Shown: positions 11,570 to 31,912, counted from the stretch's first letter. The stretch is DNA of 64,000 nt from Xestospongia bergquistia (GCA_963965975.1 OZ014422.1:1364001-1428000), one strand, 5' to 3'. Made by a program: numbers and translations. Notes: generated by a model from the letters alone, not told the origin.

Positions 11570-12623
11570 TTTATTGTGACTGAAGATTATGATGGATAAA
11601 GAAGTGTAAGACAATCCACGAGTACACTTACAGATAATTGGTAAAGACGTCTTAAAATCATAAAACTGGAGATCTATCAGGAAAAGTATTGTAAAATTGC
11701 GAATCCTTAAAACTAAAACTGGAAGACACACGCCCATTCTATTATTACATGTCTGAATTCCAAATATCCGGAGCAGGACTGAAGGAGGATTCTAAAAATA
11801 GATCTCGTCATTATGTCGTCATATACTAAAAATAGAAAACTGAACTATAAAAAGGAGTGCACCTCTTTAGAAACTTAGGTGGTAGTTAGTTCGAGACAGC
11901 CTCAGCCTCAGCCAGCAGTCATCTCCTTCCCACTTGAAAGAGATGATGTCATGCTCTCTTAAGACAGTTCTCTCCTCAACTGACGCTTACTTCGCTTCCT
12001 TCGTTGTTAAACACAGCCCAGCTGTGTTGACATCACTTTTGCTCTAGGACCCTGTATCACCAGCGGCCATGCAATCACTGGAACTGTCTAGTGCTAAATG
12101 GCAGGTACAGGACCCTCCTGGGGCACATCTTCAGGGCTACTCCCCACACTGCAGTCTGTTCAATGTAAATCTCAATGTTCAGCAGTTGTGATGGGTAGTT
12201 TTGTAGGTCTTGTTGAAGTGGGCTGTCAGTTGGGTGTAAGAACCGCATTAAGTTAGGGTGACATCATCTCTTTCTACATCATGTGTGAAGGGCAAGGTAA
12301 ATAATTGCTATGTACCAGTGTGTTAGAATATATTTGTCCGGAATTTGATAATATACAGTAATGCACATTTTTTTACTAGATTGTGGTTCTTTATTTTACA
12401 GTACATACAAAAATTTGATGGTCAATTGTTAAGATCAAATTATTTGTATAGAGACAAAATTAACAAATACTGATACAATAACAATCACAATATACACAAC
12501 TTATAAATAATAGATAATACATAGTGTTTAGTTTCTAAGAGTTTGTTTATTTAGCAGTAGTTGTATACGGAAAAAAAAACATTTAATAATTGGTAAAGAG
12601 AAGGTATTTTGGAGTGAGATCAA
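11570..12623. other. Gap between WIPI2 and eRF3 with a less AT-rich block
   Basis: This gap lies between the WIPI2 start and the eRF3 stop. Bases 11880-12300 are clearly less AT-rich than their surroundings and contain the candidate inverted-repeat element listed separately. The remainder is AT-rich with no recognisable gene. Confidence 0.5.
11936..12274. mobile_element. Candidate MITE/foldback element
   Basis: GAAAGAGATGATGTCA at 11936-11951 is matched by its perfect reverse complement TGACATCATCTCTTTC at 12259-12274. The 339-bp block is less AT-rich than its flanks. No convincing target-site duplication was seen, so the true ends may lie further out. No transposase reading frame was found. 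A regulatory or non-coding RNA block with a chance inverted repeat is the alternative. Confidence 0.4.
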
Positions 12624-14052
12624 TTACTCTATGATTTTCAAGACTTTACCTATTGCAATAGTTTTACCTATCAACATAAAATGAACAACATATTATATAC
12701 TAGAACACATGACAACATTAACTTTAATTGTGCTACTATGTGTCAGCAATAGCAACAGACAGTCAGTACAATAATCATTACAATAATACCTAAAAGGCAC
12801 TAGTATTTAGCAGTTTGTACTGTACACAGTGCCTAACAGTGGGTGGTGACTTGCTCCATGATTGACAAAGGGACACTTAATAAAAGTACATAATATGTCT
12901 CCCTAATGTCAATGATTGCTGTTGTTGTTACATCTATTGTACACAATTGGACTATACCTTCATCTCGTAATGTGAATCTTGCCATAGCAGGAAACTCTTT
13001 GAAGATTTCCATACAGATTATCCTCGAAGTTTGGAAACGAGCTATTGCTGTGTGATCTTGTTTAATGAATCTAGGAGAGAGACAGGGGAGGGGGGGGGGG
13101 AGGGGAGAAAGAGAGAGAGAGGGAGAGAGAGAGAGAGAGATCATTATCACAGGACAAGTTAATAAACGTACTTTGGTTTTTCTGGCAATTTTTTACCAGT
13201 TTTCTTGTCAATTTTAGCAAGTAATTGCTACACAAAGTAAACGGAATTAATAACAAACAGATATAACTAACTACACATGTACTAATATCATGTTAAAATA
13301 TGCTCTAACTCACAGCAATCTCTACTTCTTCTACTACACTATGTATATGAAGAACACAACTAAAACCAGCACATATAATAGACTTGTATTCCAATATTAC
13401 AACCTAACAACAAAATATATAAAGAACATTATAACATAACATGAAATACAACACTGATTAGTGATCATACACATGTAAACATATTAACAAACATATTGTT
13501 TACCTGTGCGTCAAAGACTCGTCCTACATGGCATGGACTATGAGGACTACACATTACAAAACCTGGTGATATATCCTATTAGCGTATAGAAGTGTTCAAG
13601 TGCTTAATAAATGATCAATGTATACCTCTTCCTCCACACCTTTGATTTTGAGTTTAATGTTATCACCTGAGTAAGCAGCTGATACTTCTTCTTCAACACG
13701 TATTACAGAAAGGACTTCTATCATACTCTAAATGGATCATGAATATGTCAATATGTCTCTCTGTCCACTCCTCCTGCATTTATTCATCTATTATCCAACT
13801 TACTCTATTAGGCATCATAAGAAACTGAGATCCTTTACAAACAGAACCTGACTCAATCTTGCCAATAATAACTGTTCCCATGTCCTACAATACATGATAT
13901 AATAATATTAGTACTGTCTATATAACATAACTACAGACCTTATATCTATCAGCAATAGGCATTCTAAATGGACCTTGATCTTCTCTTGTAATAGATGGCA
14001 AGTTGTCAAGATATGGAATAAAAGCAGGACCACTGGAACAGTGAACAGAAAT

Positions 14053-14086
<34 letters not shown>

Positions 14087-16592
14087 TTACAACTATTAAT
14101 ACTAGCTAGCTACATATAGAAACCTGCAAGTTATACTTACTTGTACCATGTAGCATGAGATTCTTGACATTGTTCTTTAAGATTAGCACCAGTTAGTCCA
14201 GAAACAGGAATAAAAAATAAATCTATACACACAAATGTCAATATGCTGACTTGACAAAACTTGTAAAGACATACCAGTTTTTGGATTAAAGCCAACTTTC
14301 TTTAAAAATGGTGTCAACTTTGTCTTACATTCTTCATATCTTAGACATTATAAATATTAAAAAGAATAAATCTTTGGCTCCTCACCTTTCTTCTGACCAT
14401 CCTACAGTAGGATCATCCATTTTGTTTACCAAGACAACAAGATGTTTAACACCAGCTGTCTTGGCTAACATGGCATGTTCTCTAAATACAACAAAAACAG
14501 AACCTTTTCTATATAATGAATAGGTGTGGCTAACCTTGTCTGACCACCTTTTTCAAAACCTGTTTCAAACTCTCCACGTCTTGCAGAAATAACCTAAGAC
14601 AGCAAACATTACAGTTACAAATATAACACTTTTAACTTACCAATATGCCAATGTCTGCTTGTACTGTGCCACTAATCATATTAGGAACAAAACCAGAATG
14701 ACCAGGGGCATCTAAAATGGTAAATCTCTTTTTATCAGTCTCAAAAAACGCTCTTCCAACTTCTACTGTCTTGCCCTAAAGAGTTAGTATATCACCATTA
14801 TAACAAATGAATATACTAAATCAATTGTACTATCTACTATAATAGCATCAATATAGGTATAATCAAATAATCAAACAGGATTATACTCAAATCTATAATA
14901 TTAAAAAAGATTGTTCTATTAATACTGCTTACTTTGTCACGTTCTTCTTGGTTAGTGTCCAAAGCCCATGATAAATACCACGTCTCTCTGTTCTTCTCTT
15001 TAGCTTCACGTTCGTATTTTTCCAACGTCCTCTTGTCTACTTGTCCAGTAAGATACCTACAGTAATTAATAGTAATAAATTAAGGGGCAAGGCTAATTAT
15101 AAACGCACATTATATGACCACCAATTGTTGACTTTCCAGCATCTGACAAAACAAGAATGAAAACAAAAACACTACAATATGTATTAATATCTTCTTAGTA
15201 AGAGACACCACTACAAAAAAACAAAAGCCTCCTTGTAAACATGGCCTTATTAAGGATGGGAGAACTCCCTACTATATATGCTGTTACCATTTATAATAAC
15301 TGTTAACTGAACTTTCATTATACTGTTATATTACTATATACTTTCTACGTACCTACGTGTCCGATGAATACAATATTAACATTTTCTTTTTCATTTTCAT
15401 GTTTAGGAGGTGCAGTCACAGTCTTTGCCAAATGTACTTTAGCAGGTGTAGGTTCGCTTGAGGGTGTGTCTCTAGTCTTAGGGACTCGTTCTTGACTAGA
15501 AGGTGAATTACTATTCTCAGAATGTACTGATGCTTGTTCTGATAAATGTCTTTCAGTTTCCAAATGAGTATCTGGTTTGTTGATTGTTTCTGGTGTGTCC
15601 TGATTAGTGACAGCACCTTTGGTACCTACTGGCTCTATACTGACACTAACACTAGTTTCTTCTGCTCTCTCTTCCCAAGAGTCTACTTCTGCAGGAATGT
15701 CCTGGAGAGAGAGGGGGAGGGGAGGGGAGAGATTCAAAGTATCTCAATTTACAATGGAGTCACATTAATTTTCATTTTATAAATACCAATACTATCTAAT
15801 TCATTTCAAATTCAGTATTTAACAAAAACACATAACTAGTTGGCTTCTATTAAACTAACTTCTTTAACAGGTAACTCGGGATCTTTCTGCTTTACTTTTA
15901 ATGAGGGATCAGATTTATTAGTACTACGACAAGATTGATCAGGTTGCATACCATGAGAAGGGGGATTATAGTCTGTAAAGGAACACAACACACCTATAAC
16001 ATTGATACTACACCCAATATGTCACTCTATTCATCCACCTGCTACTATTGTACCTGATTTCATTGGATGTTGGGGTGGATGTTGTTGCCTAGGAGCAAAA
16101 GGTGCTGTCATCCCAGGATGTCCAAAATTGGGAGGACCCCCTATATAACCTAAACACAAAATTAAGTACGTACGCAATTATTTAAATGTTAAGACAACCT
16201 TATTTTAGACAATAAATGACTTACCATGTTGATGACGCTGTTGCTGAGGTACCATCATATGTGGAGGGAGTCCATACATACCATGACCTAAAAGATTTAA
16301 AGCCTTGTTAGGTCTAATATAAGGTTAATAATTAGGATTGACATCTGAGGTAATAAGGAAAAGACGAAGGAAATACAGATGTACCCAACCTATTTTTATT
16401 ACTAGTTGATAACACACCTCCCATTGCGTAATGCATACCACCTCCTCCTCTGTACATCTGTTGTCCTCCTGGATACCCACCTCCAGGTTGAAAGGGCATG
16501 GCGTGAACGTTTGGTACAAAGGGCTGGGCAGAGATACGGAGTCCTTGATAGTAAGCAGTTAGGTCTGCTGGATTGGGCTGTCTATCTGACAT
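12624..16592 (-). CDS. GSPT1: Eukaryotic release factor 3 (eRF3/GSPT1), translational GTPase
   Basis: Multi-exon gene from ATG 16592 ([18 protein letters not shown]) to TAA 12624 (last exon 12624-12667, [14 protein letters not shown]). The N terminus is Gly/Pro/Gln-rich. [11 protein letters not shown] fits the PAM2 pattern L-x3-A-x2-F-x-P that binds the poly(A)-binding protein MLLE domain. The GTPase core has FIGHV/DAGKST (G1), [21 protein letters not shown] (switch I), DAPGHSG (G3), NKMDD (G4) and SGLTGAN (G5). Beta-barrel domains 2 and 3 follow, including [17 protein letters not shown] and [13 protein letters not shown]. eRF3 couples GTP hydrolysis to eRF1 action at stop codons. A 5' non-coding exon is likely: a donor at about 16734 and an acceptor just before ATG. 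The spacer to HAPSTR1 is a divergent promoter region. Confidence 0.95.
13080..13140. repeat. G-rich and GA-rich run in an eRF3 intron
   Basis: A GGGGAGGGG-type tract followed by (GA)n lies directly beside the exon starting at [10 protein letters not shown]. On the coding strand it forms a long polypyrimidine tract in front of the acceptor. Confidence 0.85.
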
Positions 16593-16734
16593 AACTACAA
16601 ACAAAAACAATAAAGTCTATATTCAATTTATTACAGAAGCATATGTAATTGTCACTGACATAGACTAGTAAAAGTAGATATGACAAGAATTGTAATTAAA
16701 AGTTAGAGAGAGGCATATAAAACATCCACTTACT

Positions 16735-17436
16735 GATGAATAGTCTTCTTTAACGGGTATTATTACACAGTCCAACAATACTTCTATTTATAAATTTATT
16801 AGGTTAAGGACCATTGCACCAAAGCACCGCAACGTGGGTAAGGTCAGCATGTGATTTTTCGGTATTACACACGTGATCTAAAACGCTAACATCCGGTTAA
16901 TTAGAAAACGTCTGATTATACGGAATTTTCCAGACTGAAGTCTTTTGAGGGAAAGACTCCATTCTATTTGACTGCACTAACGGGACTCAGTGTAGTTATC
17001 TGCATCGAATTTAACAAGTTAAACTAGTGGGAAAGGTATTTGGCTAAAGATAACCAAATTTAAATCCAAAATAGATGGTGCAAACTAATCTTATATTCAG
17101 TTAGAGCATCACTATAATCTTCAACCTGTGTAATGAAGTGTAGTGTATTGTTTATGGTGACTGTAGTATTATTTGTATATTTATTATGCTTGTGTAAATT
17201 TGCCAGCCGTGTGTAAGTGCTTACTTCACTCCTAACCAACACTAAAAATGAGAGCTTATATTGTGTTTATAGTATATTCAATAGCCTCCTTCCTCTAAGT
17301 AATACTATTTAGATTATTTATTGTGGAAGTTGATATATAGAGTATTCATAATTCTGTTATGCATATTTGGGTGTGTTAAGGGGTGGGGTGTTATGTAGAC
17401 ATAAAGAAGGTTGATTGTTTGATCTTTACTCTAGTG
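16735..17436. promoter_or_regulatory. Divergent promoter region between eRF3 and HAPSTR1
   Basis: About 700 bp lie between the likely eRF3 5' non-coding exon (minus) and the HAPSTR1 start codon (plus). It includes a less AT-rich stretch (about 16800-17000) with an ACACGTGATC E-box-like site at about 16867. No gene was recognised in it. Confidence 0.5.
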
Positions 17437-18434
17437 ATGGCTGAAGCTGTAGGTAGTGGAACAAGTAGAGAGAACTTGTCTCCACTAGAAGAACAGTATA
17501 TAAAGTGAGTTACTATATTAACACTGTGTCATATATGCCATTTATCTATACCCAACTGGTTTTTATGGTCAATATCTTGTCTGTAGAGAACAAGAAGAGC
17601 AAGGAGATGCTGAACAAGAACTTGCTATAGAGAAAGACATAGCAGCTCAGAGGCTTTGGCAGTCATTCCAAGAATCTGCTACAGCAGTTGCACATCTGTT
17701 TAGAGGTTAGCATATGATGTGGTCTAATATGTAAGGTATCAGACATGAAGTAATATGTAAGGTATTAATATACTAATCTTCTCTGTATTGGTAGCTAACC
17801 AAAAGAATGTAAGGTTAAATGGATGTGTTGATGGATAAACAGATGTGGTTGTGTTTTCTTTAGATTGCCAACAGAGAGCTGGACTTTCTGCTTGGGTCCC
17901 ATTTCATGAGAGTGCCAGTGCTGTGACTCAACTATACAGAGGTATGTAGATTGTGTGTAACACTATTATTCAAAGTTAATTGCTTCCTATTCATTCTTGT
18001 ATTTGTTGAACACAGGATCTGCTGAAGTATGTAGACAGTGCATAGACTGTGGGGTGCATTATGGTCATAGAAAAAGAACTAAAGATGTCTTATCTTGGGC
18101 AAAAAAGAAGAAAAAGTTTATTAAAAGAGAAGAACTTATTGCTTTTTTGTTAGACAAACCAGAACAATCATCACTTTGTGAACTAACTACTTCACGAATG
18201 GAGGATACCAATGATCTTGCTGCAACTCCTATGACTGGCTGTGGTTACTCCATCCCCAGTCCTCGCAGACGTCTTCTCTGTCGTGAAGATCTCCCTATAC
18301 CAGACACAGAAATGTTTTCCTCGAGAGACTTGTCACGTAAGAGACAGAATTCTTTAAGTTTTGATATCAATGGAGGAGGGGGTGTGGCCTCTTGTGGAGA
18401 CTTAGGTCCTCTTATGAAACGTATTAAGTTCTAA
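17437..18434 (+). CDS. HAPSTR1: HAPSTR1 (C16orf72/TAPR1) homologue, HUWE1-associated stress regulator
   Basis: Four exons (17437-17504, 17587-17705, 17864-17941, 18016-18434) join in phase to 227 residues. The conserved core reads QRLWQSFQESATAVAHLFR, then GLSAWVPFHESASAVTQLYR, then YGHRKRTKDVLSWAKKKK and IKREELIAFL. These line up in order with human HAPSTR1 (LWHLFQNSATAVAQLYK, LSLWVPFQNAATAVTNLYK, RRNKDVLAWVKKRRR, IRREDLISFL). The tail is Ser/Arg-rich and ends in a basic KRIKF, a likely nuclear signal. In mammals the protein dimerises, binds the ubiquitin ligase HUWE1 and tunes stress and p53 responses. Function here is inferred from homology. Confidence 0.9.
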
Positions 18435-20227
18435 GTCTAGATCTCCAGTGTACATTTGTATAATTACTATTAACAGCTTATGTCTGTCTGTGTCATCTAT
18501 TTCAATTCTTTTGACAATATTGTTATTATATTAGCATTGAGTTGATGTATCTTCTCTACACAATCAACTTGTGTGTATCAGTTATTATAACACACTGCAT
18601 TTATTAATATCCAATCATTATCATGTTATTAGTCTCTCATTTATCTTGTACTTGTACAAAAAAAATAGAATAGTAATTACTTTAAATTATTATTATATTT
18701 CATATTTTGTTTGTATTATTAAAATTATTATTGTTAATTTTGAAGACAATATAATGATGAAAGCCATTACAAACTAAACCTGTTTTAGTCCCTCATAAAG
18801 GTAACTTTATTACTAACATGTAAATATTATAACATGTATACATTTAATTACTATTGTATTCTGGTACTATTAGTGACAGCTGGTGGTGTGATTTTATCAC
18901 CCTATCTTAAGACACCAATCAAATCAAAAAATACAAAAACAAGTGAGTGTTTTCAGCAAAATATTTCATTAAACATAACTTTATATTGTTATAGTAAATA
19001 TTTGGTAGGGTTGTCATGATTTAAATTGTTTTGAATTTATTAGACCATGAAAAGTTTGGAACAACAATGTATTATAAGATTAACTACAAATTAATTAAAC
19101 ATTAATTTAATATATTGTGAAATTATTTCTAGATCACAAGCCATCATTACAACCAAAACATAAGTAATTTCTAACAATAAATATTTGTATTTACTATCTC
19201 CTAATATTCTTTATAATGTAATGGAACTGTACCAACGGGCAGTATCGTGTTCTCAGCTTTAACTTAACAGAAAACATATCATAAATAACAAAATACTGAA
19301 CTTAAATAGAGTAAAGAACAATAGACAAGTAAGGTAACCACATAACAAAGAAGTGCAAAGAAAATATAACAAGATCTAATTAACACACATACACTACTTA
19401 ACAAGTCATTCAGTAAGACAAATACTGATTACCAGGACATTTAGTAGAACAATCAATAAGGTGAAGTGTTGATTGAACTCTGTTACAATAATGTGGTCAT
19501 CATTGGTATTTCTATTGTTTTTGATGTTGCTCTCTTTTTAAAATAATTGATAATTTTTTGAAAAACATGGTGAATGATCTTAAGGTTTAAAGGAAATTAT
19601 TAATGATATAATATTAGTTTTGCGGCAGAAAAATTATCAAATCATGGAAATACACTAAATCTACACGTGTATCTACTGCTACTAGTATATATCATCAACT
19701 GTCAATTATTATATAGAGAGTAAGATCTTTGAGTTGGAAGGTGAGAGCAATTGTGCAGTCTCTCTAATCTGTATAGATCTCATCCAGTTTGTTGATATTT
19801 TGTGAAAGTACTGAACCTAAACTTTAAAAAAAGCTAAATGATAAATAAAGATTAATTTAATGATTAAAAGCTGGAATAAAAATTAACATCTAAAAATAAT
19901 TGATTAGAAATCGGGTCAAATGCCAAATTTTCAACATGAAACTTCTTCAATTATCATTTTGTTCTTAAACATTCATTGATCAACCACTATTACATAATGT
20001 CATACAAAGAGTTCTTTCAACACTCCCTCTCAGTATTCTTGTTCTTGGCACATTCTTTGACAAAATAAGTAAGTGTAGTGAAGACACTAAAACAGAAATT
20101 AAACTATATCAATAGGTAAAGATCTCAAGAGTTCAGTCAAAGAAGGTCTCCAGAAAACCATTACTAACGAGCACACGTTGGCAAGGCGGGAAAATATCAT
20201 CAGCACGCACCCAGCAAGGAACAGCAA

Positions 20228-20252
20228 ACGCGTGACCATGGTGGTCACGCGT
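20228..20252. repeat. Perfect 25-bp palindrome with CACGCG cores
   Basis: ACGCGTGACCA and its reverse complement TGGTCACGCGT flank a 3-bp centre. A related CACGCGTGAC half-site recurs near 21750. It could be a bidirectional protein-binding site or part of a repeat. Confidence 0.7.
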
Positions 20253-20739
20253 GAAAATATCACACCTTAAAAATATATTTTTTAATTAATAATTATTATT
20301 GAAAAATGATTATTAATTAATGATTAGTAAAAGTGGACACGAAAGATGATATGATACAAACTATTATTATATAGGTATAGTATAATATATTAAAGTTGTT
20401 TATGATTTAAAAAAAAAGAAATTGAATTATAAACCAATTCAATTTTCATGAAACAAGTTAAAAGTTATATTAAGTCTAGAATTTTAGAATATTTCAAACT
20501 TGATAATTAATGATTAACTTAAAATATCTTGAAACTGAAATTAAGATGATTGATTGACTTTTGACACATTTTAGTGAAAACTGTTTTTTGAGAACTTCAA
20601 TATAGTTAAAAACAATATATTAAGAAACTATAAAGAAAACATTAAAAAATACAATAAAAATAAAATTTAAAAAAAACTTAAAAAAGACAGTCTCAGTAGT
20701 TGAAGAGTCCCCAAAAGTCCTCCAGTCAGTTCACAAGTA

Positions 20740-20822
20740 AAGAACATAGAGGAAGAAAAAGAGAGTTATCTGTAACAACTGGATTACTAAAGAATGGATG
20801 GATGGAAAGATAGCTCACCTTT
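20740..20822. repeat. Direct repeat A, first copy
   Basis: AGAACATAGAGGAAGAAA, then GTAACAACTG, then GATGGATGGA, then GATAGCTCACCT. The same order recurs at about 21556-21640. On the minus strand each copy begins AGGTGAG, a good splice-donor consensus. Confidence 0.75.
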
Positions 20823-20978
20823 TTCAAGTGCTGCTCCTGCAGGGAAAGAAAAGAGTAGTAATAACTGAACTAGTGGTGACAGTGAATGGATAGAGAGTGA
20901 AGAGAGACAGAGGAAGTGAAAAAGGACCACCAACCTACACACTCACACAGCACACACACGCACCCTAGAAGATCAGAG

Positions 20979-21048
20979 CTTCCCCCCGCCACCTGGCGGC
21001 CTTGGATATTAAAAAAAATTTTTTAGGCCGCCAGGCGGCGAGGGGAAG
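20979..21048. repeat. GC-rich hairpin (24-bp arms, 22-bp A/T loop)
   Basis: Left arm 20979-21002 and right arm 21025-21048 are reverse complements with two mismatches (core GGCGGCC / GGCCGCC). The loop is A/T only apart from the first GG. The hairpin is strikingly GC-rich in an AT-rich region. It could be a foldback element, an RNA hairpin or a strong structural block. Confidence 0.85.
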
Positions 21049-21204
21049 ATGATTAATAGAGTTTGTATGAGTGTGTGTATAGTGTATGGGCTGAATAGCC
21101 CACAAAAAAATAAAATAAAATAAAAAAATTAAAAGAAGAGGAAAGAAGGCTTGAAGGAAGAAGACAGGGGAGACCAGGCAGGAGGGCGACTCATCTTTTA
21201 GATC

Positions 21205-21350
21205 CAGAGAACATCAGAACAGTCAAGAGAACATCCAGAACAGTCAGAACATCAGAGAACAAGAACATCAGAGAAGAACAGTCAGAACATCAAAGAACAG
21301 TCAGAACATCAAAGAACAGTCAAGAACATCAGGGAACAGTAAGAACTTCA
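21205..21350. repeat. GAACATCA/GAACAGTCA imperfect tandem array
   Basis: Irregular units of about 18-22 bp built from GAACATCAGA and GAACAGTCA. A second small array of GATCCAACGA follows at about 21486-21545. No coding frame stays open with recognisable content. Confidence 0.8.
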
Positions 21351-21555
21351 AAGTTGAATCCTGTTGAAACAAAGAGAGAGAGAGAAGAAATCGAAAATAC
21401 TTTACAAAAATTAAAAATAAAAAATAATAAAAAAAAGAATAAATAAAAATTGAAAATAAAAAAAACAGAAACTAAATGAAAAGATGATCCAACGACGAGA
21501 GGGGCGAGTCGATCCAACGAAGTACGAGATGATCCAACGATGAGCTGAGTCGTAG

Positions 21556-21640
21556 AGAACATAGAGGAAGAAAGAGAAAGAGTATTTGCAACAACTGAAA
21601 ATAGACGAGAGATGGATGGATGGAGAGATAACTCACCTTA
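21556..21640. repeat. Direct repeat A, second copy
   Basis: Matches 20740-20822 (AGAACATAGAGGAAGAAAGAG ... CAACAACTG ... GATGGATGGA ... GATAACTCACCT), about 815 bp downstream and in the same orientation. Confidence 0.75.
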
Positions 21641-22061
21641 TACTAAAAGCTTGCGAAAATGGAGTCATTTATATTATCAAGAGATCTCTGTCACGCTACA
21701 ATTTGACAATCGGTCATCACAAACTTGTGACAAATTTTTCAGGAAACACCACACGCGTGACTAAAATTAATTGATTTGATTTGATTAATTAATAACGAAT
21801 TAAAAGTTTTCCAAATATTATGTACTCGTCTCTGACTCGTAATAATTAAGTAACTATAAGAAAGTCTGTTTTTAAAGATGAATTTATAATAATACTCAAA
21901 AGTAATAATTAATATATTAAACTATAGTAATACTATTCTACTAGTCTATTAGTATTACTAAACATAATCAAAGTTACTTTGATCTAGTATTGATAAAGTG
22001 CAGCCACCGCCCAAGGTTATATCCAAAAGGGCGTGGCTGGTTCAAACTAAATTTCAAGAAG

Positions 22062-23210
22062 ATGGCACTTCAGGATTCAATTCATCAAGCCGCTAAAGAC
22101 GGAGAGGTTTCCATTTTGAGCAAAGCTTCCAAGAAAGATCTAAACCAGACTGATATTGATGGATGGACTAGCGTTCATTGGTGTGCTTGGACTGGACATC
22201 CAGAACCATTAGAAACAGTCCTCAAAAAAGGGTAAGTAACACATCAGTTGTTTAAAAATGTGAAAAGGGTTCCATTTTATTTTAGAGCTGATCCTAATAA
22301 AATAGATTTCAGAGGACTTACACCATTACATATTGCAGCTACCTATGGCAACCATGAGGCTATTGAGCTGCTCATTGAGCACAAGGCAAATATATGGTCT
22401 TTAGATGATAGAGGATTTCACCCAGCCAAAGTGGCAGCATTAAACAGACGGCTTGAATGTTGCAGAATTCTGGATAGTGTAGCCATTCATTTGAACACAG
22501 TTAATCCTGAATATGTCAGGCAGCAACAGACTAAGGCGTTAAAAACAATGGAGAAAAGAATACGAACACAGAAGCAAGCATCAAAAAAGCACTCCAATAC
22601 TTTGCCTCGTACAAGAAAAAATTCTGAATCAAAAAGTCGAAACAAGAAAAAATCACCAACCACACCTGAACAAACTTTTCTCTTACAGCGACCGGGAGAG
22701 AATGGTGAGGAAAATGATGAAGAAGATAAGAGTGAAGATGAAGATGACGAATTACGTGACATGGTGGACATATCTGGTAATAATGCTCTTCGGCCGTTAC
22801 CAAAGATTCAATCAGGAGCAATGCTAAATACATTTAGCCATCTTGCAGAGAAAAAGATGACAATCGAATATCCAGATGATTTTCAGGCTTCAAGCAGTGA
22901 CCCTAATCTCTTAAGACACAGGCCACATACAACTAAAGCTATAACACGCATAGTCCCTTTGGATACAAATGAGTTGGAACTTGAGAACGACTCTCCGTTA
23001 GCGACATTTCTTCACTCTGTGAACATCTATGATGATGCTAAAGTTCTCTTACATGAGAAAGTAGACCTTGACTCGTTGTCCCTCTGCTCACAACATGATT
23101 TAAAAAGTGTAGGACTTCCATTGGGCCCGATCAAAAAAATCCACGAAGCTATTACTCGACGTAATGAAGTACTAGAAAAGCCAGGTCCAATGATAGATAC
23201 TGATTTGTGA
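22062..23210 (+). CDS. USH1G: SANS (USH1G)/ANKS4B-like ankyrin-SAM scaffold with PDZ-binding C terminus
   Basis: Two exons (22062-22231, 22286-23210) give 364 residues. The N terminus has about three ankyrin repeats (QDSIHQAAKDGEVSIL, DGWTSVHWCAWTGHPEPLE, GLTPLHIAATYGNHEAIELL), followed by NIWSLDDRGFHPAKVAALNRR, all in the USH1G/ANKS4B pattern. The middle is basic then acidic and disordered. The C terminus is a SAM domain (SPLATFLHSVNIYDD ... VDLDSLSLCSQHDLKSVGLP, GPIKKI), and the protein ends in DTDL, a class I PDZ ligand like the DTEL of human SANS. In vertebrates these proteins bind harmonin and MYO7 in stereocilia or microvilli. A role at choanocyte microvilli would be inference. It is co-orthologous to USH1G and ANKS4B, so the symbol is approximate. 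Confidence 0.9.
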
Positions 23211-23593
23211 TCATGTCATGTCCTTGTTTTTTATATGTAAAATGCACTTACCACTAGTTTTATACCAACTATATATTTAAAACCGTGTGTTGTAAATTTA
23301 ATATTCCTTTCAATTTTCTTGTGTTTTTAACAAATATCTGATCACAATAAATATTAATAATACTTGTCATTTCTTATGTTTGTTTTGTTACAAGAGTAAC
23401 ATTTTATTATTATTGCTTAAATTAATATATTAACATTTATTGGTATGATAAAATCCACAAATGATGTACAATTTATATAATACAAGAAATGTAGAGTGAG
23501 AAAATGCTAAAAATTATAGTGCAAATCTTAAGAGGAAGTAAGAGAAAAAGAGCTCAGAGAGGAGAGTGGACAAACAAAAGATATAGTATCCCA

Positions 23594-31912
<8,319 letters not shown>

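Larger units (their letters stand above)
18435..22061. other. 3.6 kb gap without a recognised protein gene
   Basis: The gap is AT-rich. From about 20160 it holds several structured repeats listed separately: a perfect CACGCG palindrome, a GC-rich hairpin, a GAACATCA tandem array, a GATCCAACGA array and a pair of direct repeats. Bases 18435-20150 show nothing I can name. A non-coding transcript is possible on the minus strand, where the direct repeats each include a splice-donor-like GTGAG site. Confidence 0.5.

Noticed and set aside
22487..22833. Minus-strand Ser/Leu- and Phe-rich frames
   Set aside because: Shadows of the acidic and lysine-rich middle of the SANS-like protein.
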